Shown here piece after piece: positions 1-8,839 of a DNA stretch of 64,000 nucleotides (position 1 is its first letter; each line of letters opens with the position of its first letter). The notes beneath the pieces were generated by a model. That model saw only the letters and a program-made list of their open reading frames with translations. It searched no databases and had not been told where the DNA came from. The stretch spans positions 25,001 through 89,000 of the forward strand of contig CANMWO010000003.1 of assembly GCA_947501695.1 (NCBI GenBank), given 5' to 3'. Origin of the DNA: an uncultured Sphingomonadaceae bacterium (GTDB lineage Bacteria > Pseudomonadota > Alphaproteobacteria > Sphingomonadales > Sphingomonadaceae). The translations under genes were made by a program, and so were the position numbers.

Positions 1-2
1 GG

Positions 3-251
3 CTTGCGATATGGCCCGGGCTATCGACCTCTGTCGCGATGGCGGCAGTTGTTTATGTTGCTGACCAGTTTTTACCGGACATGATCGTCTATGCGCGGTT
101 TGCGATATTGGTCGCTATTGGCGGCGTTGCCTATGTCGGTTTATTGTGGCTATTGGCCAAACCGACGTTGATGGAAGTCATCCAGCTGATCCTCCGCAAG
201 AAGGTAACAGAACCAGAGTCAGCTGCTGACCTTGCGGAAACCCCCTCTTAA
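3..251 (+). CDS. Polysaccharide flippase-like membrane protein, C-terminal end (partial)
   Basis: The frame is open from the left edge of the window to the stop, so only the last 82 codons are visible and the start lies outside. The visible part is strongly hydrophobic, with two membrane segments separated by a short loop, and ends in a basic then acidic cytoplasmic tail. This layout fits the C-terminus of an oligosaccharide or lipopolysaccharide flippase of the Wzx/MATE type, which moves lipid-linked glycans across the inner membrane. No catalytic motif is available in the fragment, so the family call is an inference from hydrophobicity and style. The next gene starts 43 bases downstream. 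Confidence 0.5.
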   Translation, partial: LAIWPGLSTSVAMAAVVYVADQFLPDMIVYARFAILVAIGGVAYVGLLWLLAKPTLMEVIQLILRKKVTEPESAADLAETPS

Positions 252-294
252 AAGCGCGCATTGCATGGAAGTGGCCATCGGCTAGGGCAAGGCT

Positions 295-1098
295 ATGTCT
301 CACATAATGTCCCTGGCCGCTGGAACCCTTCCCGAATTTCTGCCTGATCAAATAGCCGATGCAGCCGGCCGATCCGGTTTTGGCCATGTCGGCTTTACTA
401 TTGAACCAGAACAATGGACTCGGGATCAAGCCAAAGCCACAAAGGCCGCGATCAAACAATATGACCTTTCCGTACTTGATGTCGAAGTGGTGTGGATTCC
501 CGAAGGCGGCGTTCTGACCGACAACCACCGGTTTATTATAGATGCCGGCGCAGAACTGGGCGCACCCAATGTCCTCGTCGTCAGTGCCGAACCAAACCCC
601 GACCGAACCGCAGCCGCATTGCATCAGCTATGCGAATGGGCGGCACCAGCAAATATGAGGGTCTCGCTGGAATTTCTGATGATCACTGCGGTGCGGTCGC
701 TTGATGTCGCCTTGGATATTGTCGCCCGCTGTAATCATCCCGGTGCAGCGGTGCTGATTGATAGCTTGCATTTTCAGCGCGCGGGGCATGCCGCTATTGA
801 ACTCAAGGCCGTCGACGGAAATTTGCTGCCCTATAGTCAAATATGTGATGGTAACTTGCACTGTACTGATAATTTTGACGCCTATCTGGAAGACGCGGTC
901 GATTTACGGGATGCACCGGGAGAAGGCCAGTTGCCGCTTGCCGATATGTTAGCTGCCTTGCCTGCCGAGATACCGCTCAGTCTGGAAGTACGGTCCAAAG
1001 CCTATCGCGACCAATATCCTGATCCGGTTGAACGCGCCAAAGCGGTTCGGCAAAAGAGCCTTGCTCATTTCGACGCTATCGGCATTTCCGTCCGTTAG
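295..1098 (+). CDS. Sugar phosphate isomerase/epimerase-like TIM-barrel protein
   Basis: This 267-residue protein has the pattern of the xylose isomerase-like TIM-barrel family: alternating beta strands and helices, a VEVVWIPEGG strand near residue 65, an SLEFLMITAVRS segment with the usual metal-binding glutamate near residue 125, and an LIDSLHF strand near residue 160. Such proteins isomerise or epimerise sugars and inositols or act as hydroxypyruvate isomerase-like enzymes; the substrate cannot be read from the sequence. The ATG start has a good ribosome site (AGGGCAAGG) about 4 bases upstream. The 3' end overlaps the convergent CBS gene by 4 bases. Confidence 0.75.
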   Translation: MSHIMSLAAGTLPEFLPDQIADAAGRSGFGHVGFTIEPEQWTRDQAKATKAAIKQYDLSVLDVEVVWIPEGGVLTDNHRFIIDAGAELGAPNVLVVSAEPNPDRTAAALHQLCEWAAPANMRVSLEFLMITAVRSLDVALDIVARCNHPGAAVLIDSLHFQRAGHAAIELKAVDGNLLPYSQICDGNLHCTDNFDAYLEDAVDLRDAPGEGQLPLADMLAALPAEIPLSLEVRSKAYRDQYPDPVERAKAVRQKSLAHFDAIGISVR

Positions 1099-1523
1099 GC
1101 AGACTGTATATAGTTGCGCATGGCAGCCGCTTCGCTTTCAATCTTGTCAATGCGATATTTGACCAGATCACCAATAGATATAAAGCCCACCAACTTGCCG
1201 CCTTCGACCACAGGTAAATGGCGAAAACGGCGCTTGCTCATTAACGACAGCGCTCCGATCGCGCTTTTTTGCAAATCAACCGAGATAACATCTGCTGTCA
1301 TAACATCCGCGACCTGCTTATCCATCACAGCGGCCCCGAGGTTCCGAAGGCCATGTATGACATCCCGTTCTGAAAAAATACCAGCGACCTTATCACCGTC
1401 GAGCACCGGCAAGGCTCCGATTCTTTGCTCGGACAATATCGTAACCGCTTCGGCTACGCTCTGATCGGCACTGCAACTGAATATCGGTCCTTCGCGTCCG
1501 TGTAAGATTGCCTGAATTGTCAT
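1095..1523 (-). CDS. Tandem CBS-domain protein
   Basis: About 142 residues, almost entirely two CBS motifs: the first covers roughly residues 10-60 (ISEQRIGALPV-like LSEQRIGALPVLDG, then GIFSERDV) and the second roughly 75-125 (VMTADVISVD, then RRFRHLPVVEGGKLVGFISIGDL). CBS pairs bind adenosine nucleotides and usually act as energy or nucleotide sensors; stand-alone ones of this size are common in alphaproteobacteria. A longer frame is open upstream, but the ATG giving MTIQAILHG is preferred because GGGAGAGG lies just before it and the family normally starts there. It is convergent with the TIM-barrel gene and divergent from the small membrane protein gene. Confidence 0.85.
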   Translation of the reverse strand: MTIQAILHGREGPIFSCSADQSVAEAVTILSEQRIGALPVLDGDKVAGIFSERDVIHGLRNLGAAVMDKQVADVMTADVISVDLQKSAIGALSLMSKRRFRHLPVVEGGKLVGFISIGDLVKYRIDKIESEAAAMRNYIQSA

Positions 1524-1662
1524 GCGCGCCCTCTCCCCATCTCCTAAAATCGCTACTGATTCTCTCCGTAACCATAGCATAGCATATTTTTTGGCCGAAG
1601 TTGGGCTTGATGGCAAATCCAATAACGTCCAAAGAGGAGCAACCCCAACGGAGTTACATATT

Positions 1663-1962
1663 TTGCCTGGTCCATCACAGCTAGATGATCCCCTATATGC
1701 TGGTATTGCTTGGTCGCGTTACTGGCGCCTGATGCGCTGGATGACGGCGCTGACTTTCATCTGCATTGCCGTTGCACTGGGCTTATTATATTATCTCCAC
1801 GGACTGGTTTCGATTCACATGTATATAGCCGCAGCGGCGGGTGTTGGCTTTGCCCTCCTCCTCACGGCAGCATTGATGGGACTGGTATTCCTGTCGAGTG
1901 GCACCGGTCATGATGACTGTATCGATGATCCGGTCAGCAACGATATATCCCCCGATGAGTGA
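1663..1962 (+). CDS. Small two-helix membrane protein of unknown function
   Basis: I do not recognise a named family. The frame is open from 1522, but its upstream part overlaps the CBS start and reads as non-protein-like. The TTG at 1663 is preferred because CGGAG precedes it by 9 bases. The resulting 99-residue product begins with a short polar segment (DDPLYAGIAWSRYWRLMRWM), followed by two membrane spans (about residues 25-45 and 55-75) and an acidic cytoplasmic tail. Its last 8 bases overlap the start of the thioesterase gene, implying translational coupling. The use of a TTG start is an inference. Confidence 0.6.
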   Translation: MPGPSQLDDPLYAGIAWSRYWRLMRWMTALTFICIAVALGLLYYLHGLVSIHMYIAAAAGVGFALLLTAALMGLVFLSSGTGHDDCIDDPVSNDISPDE

Positions 1963-2371
1963 TGAGGAACTGAGCAAGCTCATTGCCCTGCAACCCGTGC
2001 TGCGGGTTGCGCCACAGCCGCGTGATCTCAATAATAACGGCCATATCTTTGGCGGCTGGGTTTTGGCGCAGATGGATATTGCCGGCGGCATCATGGCCGC
2101 CCGGGTGGCGCAGGGTTCGACCGCAACCGTCGCGATCGAGGCAATGTCCTTTCTCGCGCCGATCCTGACCCGCGATATTGTATCGGTCTATGCTCAGGTC
2201 GAGCGGATTGGCACCACATCGGTCAGCCTACGCATTGATGTTGTGGCTGAGCGTAATCGCGGCGAAAAGCATGTTCCGGTGACCAGCGGGCTCTTCACGT
2301 TCGTGGCGCTGGACGAGGAGCATCGTCCCCGGTCGATCCCGGACAGCTCGAAAACCAAGTATATTGGCTGA
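1955..2371 (+). CDS. yciA: Acyl-CoA thioesterase, YciA-type hotdog fold
   Basis: About 138 residues with the single hotdog domain of the YciA/BFIT-type thioesterases: the N-terminal strand with RDLNNNGHIFGGWVLAQMD (HIFGGW loop and the catalytic aspartate of MD), then TVAIEAMSFLAPI and DIVSVYAQVERIGTTS. The family hydrolyses a broad set of acyl-CoAs in the cytoplasm, releasing CoA. Start chosen at the ATG at 1955, which overlaps the upstream stop by 8 bases; the longer frame from 1898 adds a non-conserved leader inside the upstream gene. No further gene follows on this strand; about 210 bases downstream are intergenic. Confidence 0.85.
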   Translation: MSDEELSKLIALQPVLRVAPQPRDLNNNGHIFGGWVLAQMDIAGGIMAARVAQGSTATVAIEAMSFLAPILTRDIVSVYAQVERIGTTSVSLRIDVVAERNRGEKHVPVTSGLFTFVALDEEHRPRSIPDSSKTKYIG

Positions 2372-2583
2372 AATCAAAGCACTGAAAGGCCAGTCTGTCG
2401 GGGGCCTCAGTCCCTTTATGAACGAGTTTATACGCTTTATACACAGAATCGCCTAAAAACTTCTAGGCCTCCGCTGTCTGCAACAACCACTATGGCTGCC
2501 ACGCTTAGAAAGCGCAGCCAAGGGCTATCACAGTCATCTAGCTGTAGGAAAGCCCGTCCCCATATTCCCCGGTTTAGCAGCTA

Positions 2584-4170
2584 TCAACGCACGACCTGAT
2601 AGGTGAGCACGCGCTCGCTATTGGCGGGCACGGTGACTTTCCAGAAATCCTTACCATCCTTGCGGCCCAGCTTCTGGCTAAGCTTGCGCAGCTTGTCATC
2701 ATCACGGCGGTGAATTTTGATCTCCACCTGCGCCGCAATCCGGGAAGCATTGGTGATAACCAACCGCATGTTGTTTACGCTCTGTTTTTTGGTATCCGCT
2801 TTTCCGGTTGACGATATCTGATAGCGAACCAACGGGCTCGTGCCGATGGTAACTTCCACCTCTTCTCCGATCGCCTTGTCATCCAGCCCGCCCTCACCGA
2901 GCAATAAACGCTCACCGCCGGCTTGCTTGAAGGCAACCATTTTACCGGCCGGCAGAGCAACGCCGAGGCCATCTTTTTTCTTATTCTGGAAACGCAATGT
3001 CGTGAGCAAAGGCGATGGGTCTTGATAACCATCAGCCCGAACCTGCGCTTCATAGATTTGTACGAAAGGTATCGCGGTCTTTTCAAACATCGCCACCTGT
3101 TTCTGGCTTTGCGAAGCGACAGTCACCGGAACCGGAATGCGATAGAGTTTCAGGTCACCGAGATCTTCCTGTTTTGTCTGCACTTTCCTAGCTGCGCCAA
3201 CAGCGACCAGATCGCTCTCTGCTTCCATCGCCGCCATTGGGGCCGACAATCGTACTCCCTCAAAACGCGACCGGCTGCGGTCCTGGTCAAACCGTTTTAC
3301 CATGATATCGCTAGTCGTGGCTTGCGGCCAGCAACGCAAGGAAATGCCTCCACCGGTCGCACGGGCAATATTATCGCGGCCTTTATTGGGCTGTCCGGCC
3401 ACCGTCTGGGTCTGGGCATTGGCGAAACTTGTTTCATCACCATTGGCCAGAGTCACCCAGGAAAACAGATTCATCGTCTGGCCGTCAGCACTGACATCTG
3501 CGACATAATTGGCCTGCCAATCGAACCCAGTTGCAAGATAAGACAGCGTCACCGTCGCGCGGGTTGGTGTCGCGACACGGCTTTTCACGGACAAAGTGGG
3601 CTTGGCTGACAAGCCTTCGGGAATGGCGGGATAGACAATGGCTTCATTCAGACCCGTGCATTGCAAGGCTTCAAAGCCTTCTGCAGTCTGTAACACCACG
3701 CCGCCGCTAGCATCAGTGCGGATTTGTGCGTCAAATTCTTTGGTCACACCGGTAACCGCGCTGGTCCGCCGGATCGTAACCCCGCGTCCAAGATAGCCGT
3801 TGAGCAACGCCGATGGCGACAAAAGAGCTGCATCGCGATTTTTCTCGATCACGCCATCGGGCAATCCCGTGACGATCGCCGATTGCGGAATAATCCCACC
3901 CGCTACACCCTCAAAGCGCAGGTCAATCTCGCCTGCTGGTAAAGTCACAGTGCGCTGCTCCGTGATCAGAGCATAGCCACCGAGGTAGCTCAGGTTCATG
4001 CCCCTGTCGCCAGTTCGGCGTGGATCGCGATAGACGGTCACCGATACCGATGATGGACCATCGGATGTTACCATCTGGCGCGCCCATTCCGATGCTGGCT
4101 GTTCCGATTGCGCTAAAGCTGGAACGCCGATTGCAACAAGGATGAACGCCGAGAGCGCTCGCAATATCAT
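2584..4170 (-). CDS. DUF4139 domain-containing exported protein (copy 2)
   Basis: 528 residues with a cleavable signal peptide (hydrophobic residues 4-20, ALAQ cleavage site), so it is periplasmic or outer-membrane associated. The body follows the DUF4139 pattern: an N-terminal part on gaining and naming beta strands (VTVYRD...GEIDLRFEGVAGGI), a central SYLATGFDWQANYVADVS strand, and a C-terminal half ending KVTVPANSERVLTYQV. The function of this domain in bacteria is not established. It lies 3 bases downstream of a paralogue on the same strand, so the two are probably co-transcribed and arose by tandem duplication; this copy carries an extra charged insert around residues 280-330 (DRSRSRFEG). 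Confidence 0.75.
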   Translation of the reverse strand: MILRALSAFILVAIGVPALAQSEQPASEWARQMVTSDGPSSVSVTVYRDPRRTGDRGMNLSYLGGYALITEQRTVTLPAGEIDLRFEGVAGGIIPQSAIVTGLPDGVIEKNRDAALLSPSALLNGYLGRGVTIRRTSAVTGVTKEFDAQIRTDASGGVVLQTAEGFEALQCTGLNEAIVYPAIPEGLSAKPTLSVKSRVATPTRATVTLSYLATGFDWQANYVADVSADGQTMNLFSWVTLANGDETSFANAQTQTVAGQPNKGRDNIARATGGGISLRCWPQATTSDIMVKRFDQDRSRSRFEGVRLSAPMAAMEAESDLVAVGAARKVQTKQEDLGDLKLYRIPVPVTVASQSQKQVAMFEKTAIPFVQIYEAQVRADGYQDPSPLLTTLRFQNKKKDGLGVALPAGKMVAFKQAGGERLLLGEGGLDDKAIGEEVEVTIGTSPLVRYQISSTGKADTKKQSVNNMRLVITNASRIAAQVEIKIHRRDDDKLRKLSQKLGRKDGKDFWKVTVPANSERVLTYQVVR

Positions 4171-4173
4171 AAT

Positions 4174-5553
4174 CTAGAACCGCGTCTCAAAGGTTGCAGT
4201 CACGGTCGCTCGCCCATTGGCTGGCACCGGAACTTTCCAAACGATACTATTGGACGAACGCCGCTCGCTTTTCAGGCTTTCGTTTACGATCCTGGTGTCG
4301 CTCCAATAAAAGTCGAGCCCGTCCTGAATCACCAATACGGTCACTGGTGTCGATTTGGCATTGGTCAGTTCATAAGACATGCTGCTGCGCCACTTGGTCG
4401 ACGACAGTCGGCGGCGTTCAGTGACTGTCGGCTTAACCTTCACATCAAATGCTTCACCAGTTTTCAGGCCGAGTTCCGACCCCATCGGCGTGTGGCCAAT
4501 ATTATTCTCACCGATAAATTGCGGCTGGCCAGAAGCGTCTTTCATATAGACGCGTACGGTTCCAGCGGGCAGCGCATCGCCCAAGCCGCCATCGGCAGAA
4601 GCACTGAATTGCAGCACTGTCGCCGCGCTTTGCGGTTCGTTCTGTGTGCCCAGCCAGCGATTGGTATATTCATAGGCCTTTTGCGCCGAAGCTCCGGTTA
4701 CGTCGAGAAAGCTGACCTGTTTGGTCTGCGCATTGGCAATCGTCGTGCGCGCGGCCAAGGGATAGAGATAGAAATCACCAAGCGATTCACGATTGGCGGA
4801 TTCGGTTCCAGCCCGGCGAATATTATTCCGGCCGACCCGGTTCCGCTGCCCGTTCACGCTAGGCGTTCCGGCCACCAGCAGAGTCTTGGCATTGTTAAAT
4901 GTCGTGCCGGTATTATTGGTCAGCGTGACCCAGCCCTGCACATCCATCTTGCCCGCATTTTCATCGAACAAAGCAACATAATCCGCTTTCCAGCCCATGC
5001 CGCTGGTCAGATAGCTGAGCTGCGCAGGCCGTGTGCCGCCACGCGTGCTGTTCAATGTCACCGACAATGTTGGCCGAGCCCGCAGATTGTTCGGCACTTT
5101 GTCAAAAATCACCCGCGTCGGCAACCGGTCGTCGCGCAGCACTTCTATGCGGCTACCAATTTGCAGCACAACGCCGCCGTTGGCAGCTAGCACTTTGGCG
5201 CGCTCGCGGGTTTCTTTACCGGTCGCTGGGTTGATGCGGACAATAGTAACGGTTTCGCCAACGGCTTTTTCCATCAATTTTTGAGGAGACAGCAAGTCAT
5301 AATCAAAATTCTGCTCGACTATGCCGGTATCGGCAGCATTAAAGCCAACCGTCTCGGCCCTGATCTGTCCCGAAACTCCGGGGAAGGTCTGTACCGAACG
5401 GCCCGATGGAATATTCAAACGGCGGGTATCCTGCACCAGCGCCAGATTATTATTGTAAATCGTAACAGCTATATCGCCTTGTCCAGAGGACTGGCTGATA
5501 GCCGGGGTTGCAAGGGTAGCCAGTGCTAGACCGGTAAAAACTAGAAGCCGCAT
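4174..5553 (-). CDS. DUF4139 domain-containing exported protein (copy 1)
   Basis: About 459 residues, beginning with a signal peptide (MRLLVFTGLALATLATP, then AISQ). Like its neighbour it has the DUF4139 layout: VTIYNNNLALVQDTR at the mature N-terminus, LSYLTSGMGWKADYVALFD in the middle and WKVPVPANGRATVTATFETRF at the end. The start at 5553 is chosen over an in-frame ATG 15 bases earlier, because the earlier ATG is itself part of the GGAGAG ribosome site of the later one. First gene of a two-gene unit with the downstream paralogue. Role unknown; the beta-rich exported nature suggests an envelope or binding function, which is inference. Confidence 0.75.
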   Translation of the reverse strand: MRLLVFTGLALATLATPAISQSSGQGDIAVTIYNNNLALVQDTRRLNIPSGRSVQTFPGVSGQIRAETVGFNAADTGIVEQNFDYDLLSPQKLMEKAVGETVTIVRINPATGKETRERAKVLAANGGVVLQIGSRIEVLRDDRLPTRVIFDKVPNNLRARPTLSVTLNSTRGGTRPAQLSYLTSGMGWKADYVALFDENAGKMDVQGWVTLTNNTGTTFNNAKTLLVAGTPSVNGQRNRVGRNNIRRAGTESANRESLGDFYLYPLAARTTIANAQTKQVSFLDVTGASAQKAYEYTNRWLGTQNEPQSAATVLQFSASADGGLGDALPAGTVRVYMKDASGQPQFIGENNIGHTPMGSELGLKTGEAFDVKVKPTVTERRRLSSTKWRSSMSYELTNAKSTPVTVLVIQDGLDFYWSDTRIVNESLKSERRSSNSIVWKVPVPANGRATVTATFETRF

Positions 5554-5618
5554 GTTTTCTCTCTCCATCGTTCGTAATGCACGGCCTAACGCCGCGAAAA
5601 TGAATGTAGCTTAAACGC

Positions 5619-7193
5619 TCATGGTGCTTCCTGTTCAGTATCTTGCGGCGACAACCAACGCAGCCGCACAGTTCCGCCATCGCTGCCCAATCCTGCCGCT
5701 CGTATTGTGGTCGCATTGGTGTCGAACAAAGTTTTTCTCGCAACTTCAATATCTTCCGCCGATCCATAGGCTCCAAGCGGCAGTTGAACGCGCGCTGCAG
5801 CCCAACCGATTAGGGGCAACTGCCGAGTCGATCTTTCAGTGATCACGCCGTCGGTCACCTGCAGCGACGGCAAGGCCACCGCCGGCGGTTTTATTTCTAT
5901 GGTCCAATCTTTAGCTTGATTGGCGACGCGCTGTTCCAGTGCATAATAAGTATCGAGCGTTGCCCCCTGTAACGGTTTTGCCGATACGACCGCTCGGCGC
6001 TTTGTCGTATCAATCGTCACGTCATCTGTCGAAACACCAGCCACCAGTGCAAGGTTTTCGCGCAGTTTGACCACCCGGATTTCCGCTTCCTGTGCCTGTT
6101 GCTGCGCGCGCGCTGCTGCCAGTTCAACACTCGCAGCAGTCGTGCCGGTTTCAACCCGATATTGTTCAATCGCAACCGCAATTGGCCGACGAAAAGCGCG
6201 GCTGAGGACGCGTGCGCTTTGTTGCTCGGCATCGCCAACGATTTTAGGTGTGAAAACGGAAGCGCTCACCAAAATCGGTTCAGCATCCCAATCAATATCT
6301 ATCTGAGAAACCCTCGCACTGCCGCTAAACTGGTCCTTAATATAGCCATTAGCCTGACGCGAGACATTGGCTTCCCAGGCAATTTGTTGCAGCGAATAGC
6401 CCAGCGGAATGGCTAGCCCCACAAATACCAGCACCATCACGCCAATCTGCACTTGTGTTTGACGCTCTGAAAGACTGGAATGAAAGCCATAAAGCCGCGC
6501 CATACCGGCAGCTGTCAAGGCTATGGTCATCAGGTTGGTGAAAAACAAGAGCAGGGAACCGCCAAAGACCGTCATATTGAGGGTCGCCAGTCCAAAACCA
6601 ATCACTGCCAATGGCGGCATCAAAGCTGTCGCGATTGCAACGCCAACAATCGTACCCATGCGCCCGCGGATCATCGCATAGGCGCCGGCCAGTGCGGAAA
6701 ATAGAGCTACCGCCAGATCAAATAAATTAGGCCGAGTGCGAGCGGCAATTTCTGTGGTTACGGTTTGAAGCGGCGACAGGGCCACGACCAATGCTGCAAA
6801 TAGAACAGCAACCAGCGTCCCCAGAACCAGAGCCTTTGTACTTGCCTTGAGCCAAGCATAATCACCGATCGCCAGCGCAAAACCAGCACCCATGATCGGG
6901 CCCATAAGTGGCGAGAGCAGCATGGCGCCGATCACAACAGCTGGAGAAGATAGTAGCAACCCCAATATCGCGATACCCGCCGACATGCAGGTCATGAACG
7001 CATAGCGCGGACTGAAATAGCTGTCTTCCTTAACCTTGGCGATCACGGCCTGTTGATCGACACCGGAACAGACTACAACGCGCCACCAACGGCGGAACAA
7101 AAGGATACTGCCAGTGACGGGTTGGAACGGGCCAACCTCTTTTTCAGGCTTTGACGCCGGAGCCCCGGTCTCCGCTTGCGAATTTTCGGTCAT
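5619..7193 (-). CDS. DUF389 family membrane protein with long C-terminal extension
   Basis: 524 residues. After a short soluble N-terminus there are about six membrane helices between residues 60 and 270, with the recognisable DUF389 segments LLSSPAVVIGAMLLSPLMGPIMGAGFALAIGD and VGVAIATALMPPLAVIGFGL (glycine/proline-rich half-helices). The C-terminal 250 residues are soluble, with an alanine/glutamine-rich helical stretch near residues 345-370 and a mixed alpha-beta tail. DUF389 proteins are inner-membrane proteins of unsettled function. Start taken at the ATG at 7193; a strong ribosome site is not evident. The gene is divergent from the TetR regulator. Confidence 0.75.
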   Translation of the reverse strand: MTENSQAETGAPASKPEKEVGPFQPVTGSILLFRRWWRVVVCSGVDQQAVIAKVKEDSYFSPRYAFMTCMSAGIAILGLLLSSPAVVIGAMLLSPLMGPIMGAGFALAIGDYAWLKASTKALVLGTLVAVLFAALVVALSPLQTVTTEIAARTRPNLFDLAVALFSALAGAYAMIRGRMGTIVGVAIATALMPPLAVIGFGLATLNMTVFGGSLLLFFTNLMTIALTAAGMARLYGFHSSLSERQTQVQIGVMVLVFVGLAIPLGYSLQQIAWEANVSRQANGYIKDQFSGSARVSQIDIDWDAEPILVSASVFTPKIVGDAEQQSARVLSRAFRRPIAVAIEQYRVETGTTAASVELAAARAQQQAQEAEIRVVKLRENLALVAGVSTDDVTIDTTKRRAVVSAKPLQGATLDTYYALEQRVANQAKDWTIEIKPPAVALPSLQVTDGVITERSTRQLPLIGWAAARVQLPLGAYGSAEDIEVARKTLFDTNATTIRAAGLGSDGGTVRLRWLSPQDTEQEAP

Positions 7194-7249
7194 GATTTTC
7201 TATAGGCACTCTCTGCCAGAGACGACAATATAGAAACGACATAGAACAT

Positions 7250-7266
7250 ATTACCTTGGGGGTAAT
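7250..7266. promoter_or_regulatory. Candidate TetR operator palindrome
   Basis: An inverted repeat ATTACC-N5-GGTAAT sits in the AT-rich region between the divergent DUF389 and TetR genes. Its place and size fit a regulator binding site for the adjacent TetR protein, but only one copy is seen and the assignment is inferred. Confidence 0.3.
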
Positions 7267-7352
7267 TGAAAAATAAATAAAAATATCTTTTATCATAAAA
7301 CCGTATGACCTATATATAGCACAGCGATGTAAACCAAAGTAGGAGCACCCCG

Positions 7353-7991
7353 ATGCCACGTCCCGAAACCGATATCGAAGCTGGCCGTGAAAAACTGATC
7401 CAGACGGCGGAAGTGATTATTCGCGAACGCGGAGCGATTAGCTTTACTATCACTGATTTGGCGGCCGAGTCAGGGATGTCGCAATCCAACGTCTATCGAT
7501 TCTTTGAGAATAAAGATGCGCTGGCAGAAGCCATGGCAGGTCGCTGGTTTGCCGAGCTGATCACGATTATCGAGGATCTGGTTGAGGCCGACATGCCGGC
7601 CAAGCAAAAGCTCTACGAATTTTTTGCCCGGCGACTGGCCATTAAGCGCACCCGTTTTGAAGAAGATCCCGACCTTTTCCGTTCCTATATGGAATTGGGC
7701 AACGAACATTTTGAAGTCGTTCGCGGCTATGTCGACCTGACCGACCACTATATGGCGATCATTCTCGCCGAAGCGATGGAGGAAGGTTATTTCCAAGGGT
7801 TAGAGCTCGACAAAATTGTTTCGCTGGTGAACACCATGGTGCAGCCTTTTTGTAACCCCAATTTGATGATGGATATGATGCATCTCGCCGATGAAGACCG
7901 CTTGCGGTTGGTTATCGACACGATATTAACCGGCCTGAAGGTGCACGAAAAGCAACGACCTAAGAAAGCAGAACTGCACATTGCTAGCTAA
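7353..7991 (+). CDS. TetR/AcrR family transcriptional regulator
   Basis: 212 residues. Residues 10-57 form a TetR-type DNA-binding domain: AEVIIRERGAISFTITDLAAESGMSQSNVYRFFENKDALAEAM, with the helix-turn-helix in AAESGMSQSNVYRFF. The rest is an all-helical ligand-binding domain without a recognisable ligand signature. An AGGAG site lies 7 bases before the ATG. It is divergent from the DUF389 gene and 69 bases upstream of a TauE-type permease on the same strand, so it may regulate one or both; it probably acts as a repressor relieved by a small ligand. Confidence 0.85.
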   Translation: MPRPETDIEAGREKLIQTAEVIIRERGAISFTITDLAAESGMSQSNVYRFFENKDALAEAMAGRWFAELITIIEDLVEADMPAKQKLYEFFARRLAIKRTRFEEDPDLFRSYMELGNEHFEVVRGYVDLTDHYMAIILAEAMEEGYFQGLELDKIVSLVNTMVQPFCNPNLMMDMMHLADEDRLRLVIDTILTGLKVHEKQRPKKAELHIAS

Positions 7992-8059
7992 GGCTGGAAT
8001 CACATAGCAGCGAATCAATCGCTTATTGCTCTTATGGCAAGAATCAGCGAAGAGCCCGC

Positions 8060-8830
8060 ATGATTGAGACACTCAATATTTGGTTGAGCACCTATACTGG
8101 CTTGGCTCTCCTTCCGTTCCTGTCAGTTTGTCTGATTGTTGCCGGCGCCGCTTTTTTTCGCGGGCTGACTGGATTTGGCTATGCCATCCTATCCGTGCCG
8201 CTCGTCAGTCTGGTTTCCACACCAGCAGTAGCTGTGTTGATGGCGATCCTTATGCAACTCATCATCGGCCCCTTTGGCGTCAAACAGGCACGCGGGATTA
8301 TCGATGTACCGATGGTTTCCAAAATTGCTATACTGGCTTGCTTGTCCACACCGCTCGGGCTTTGGCTGCTGGATGTTGTCAGCGTCGATATTGCCCGATT
8401 GATCATCACTACGATTGCTATCGGCAGTTTTTTCGCCTTCATGATGAAACGTCCGCAGACGCTCAACAACTCACCACTACATATTGCATTGGTTGGGATC
8501 ATCTCAGGCCTGCTTAATGGCTTTGCCGCGATGCCTGGACCGCCGGTTGTCCTTCATTTTGTCCGCAAGCAAGTTCCGCCAGCGGTATCCCGCGGATCGA
8601 TGATTACAATATTCTTTGCCACCGCCGCTATGGCAACCGCAGTCGCTTTTTTGCGCGGCATGGTGGACCTGCAGCTTTTGGTTCTGACCGCACTGACCTG
8701 CCCGCTGATGATCGGCGGAAACCATTTGGGGTCGAAATATTTTGGCGCGGTCTCCGAACCGGTCTGGCGCGGCTTCGTTATGGTCTTGCTCGCGATCGCA
8801 GCGATTGTAGCGCTGATCAAGCTATTCTGA
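8060..8830 (+). CDS. TauE/SafE family permease
   Basis: 256 residues, nearly all hydrophobic, with about eight membrane helices. The N-terminal helix followed by FFRGLTGFGYAILSVPL and the repeated half in the centre (LVGIISGLLNGFAAMPGPPVVLHF) are typical of the TauE/SafE family, inner-membrane proteins proposed to export sulfite, sulfoacetate or other organic anions. The substrate is not evident. It follows the TetR gene by 69 bases on the same strand and ends 9 bases from the convergent VOC gene, leaving no room for a separate terminator. Confidence 0.8.
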   Translation: MIETLNIWLSTYTGLALLPFLSVCLIVAGAAFFRGLTGFGYAILSVPLVSLVSTPAVAVLMAILMQLIIGPFGVKQARGIIDVPMVSKIAILACLSTPLGLWLLDVVSVDIARLIITTIAIGSFFAFMMKRPQTLNNSPLHIALVGIISGLLNGFAAMPGPPVVLHFVRKQVPPAVSRGSMITIFFATAAMATAVAFLRGMVDLQLLVLTALTCPLMIGGNHLGSKYFGAVSEPVWRGFVMVLLAIAAIVALIKLF

Positions 8831-8839
8831 ACGCCGACC

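Noticed and set aside
2372-2583. GGCTGC...GCAGCC hairpin between the thioesterase and DUF4139 genes as a terminator
   Set aside because: The stem is short with no T-tract; left uncalled.
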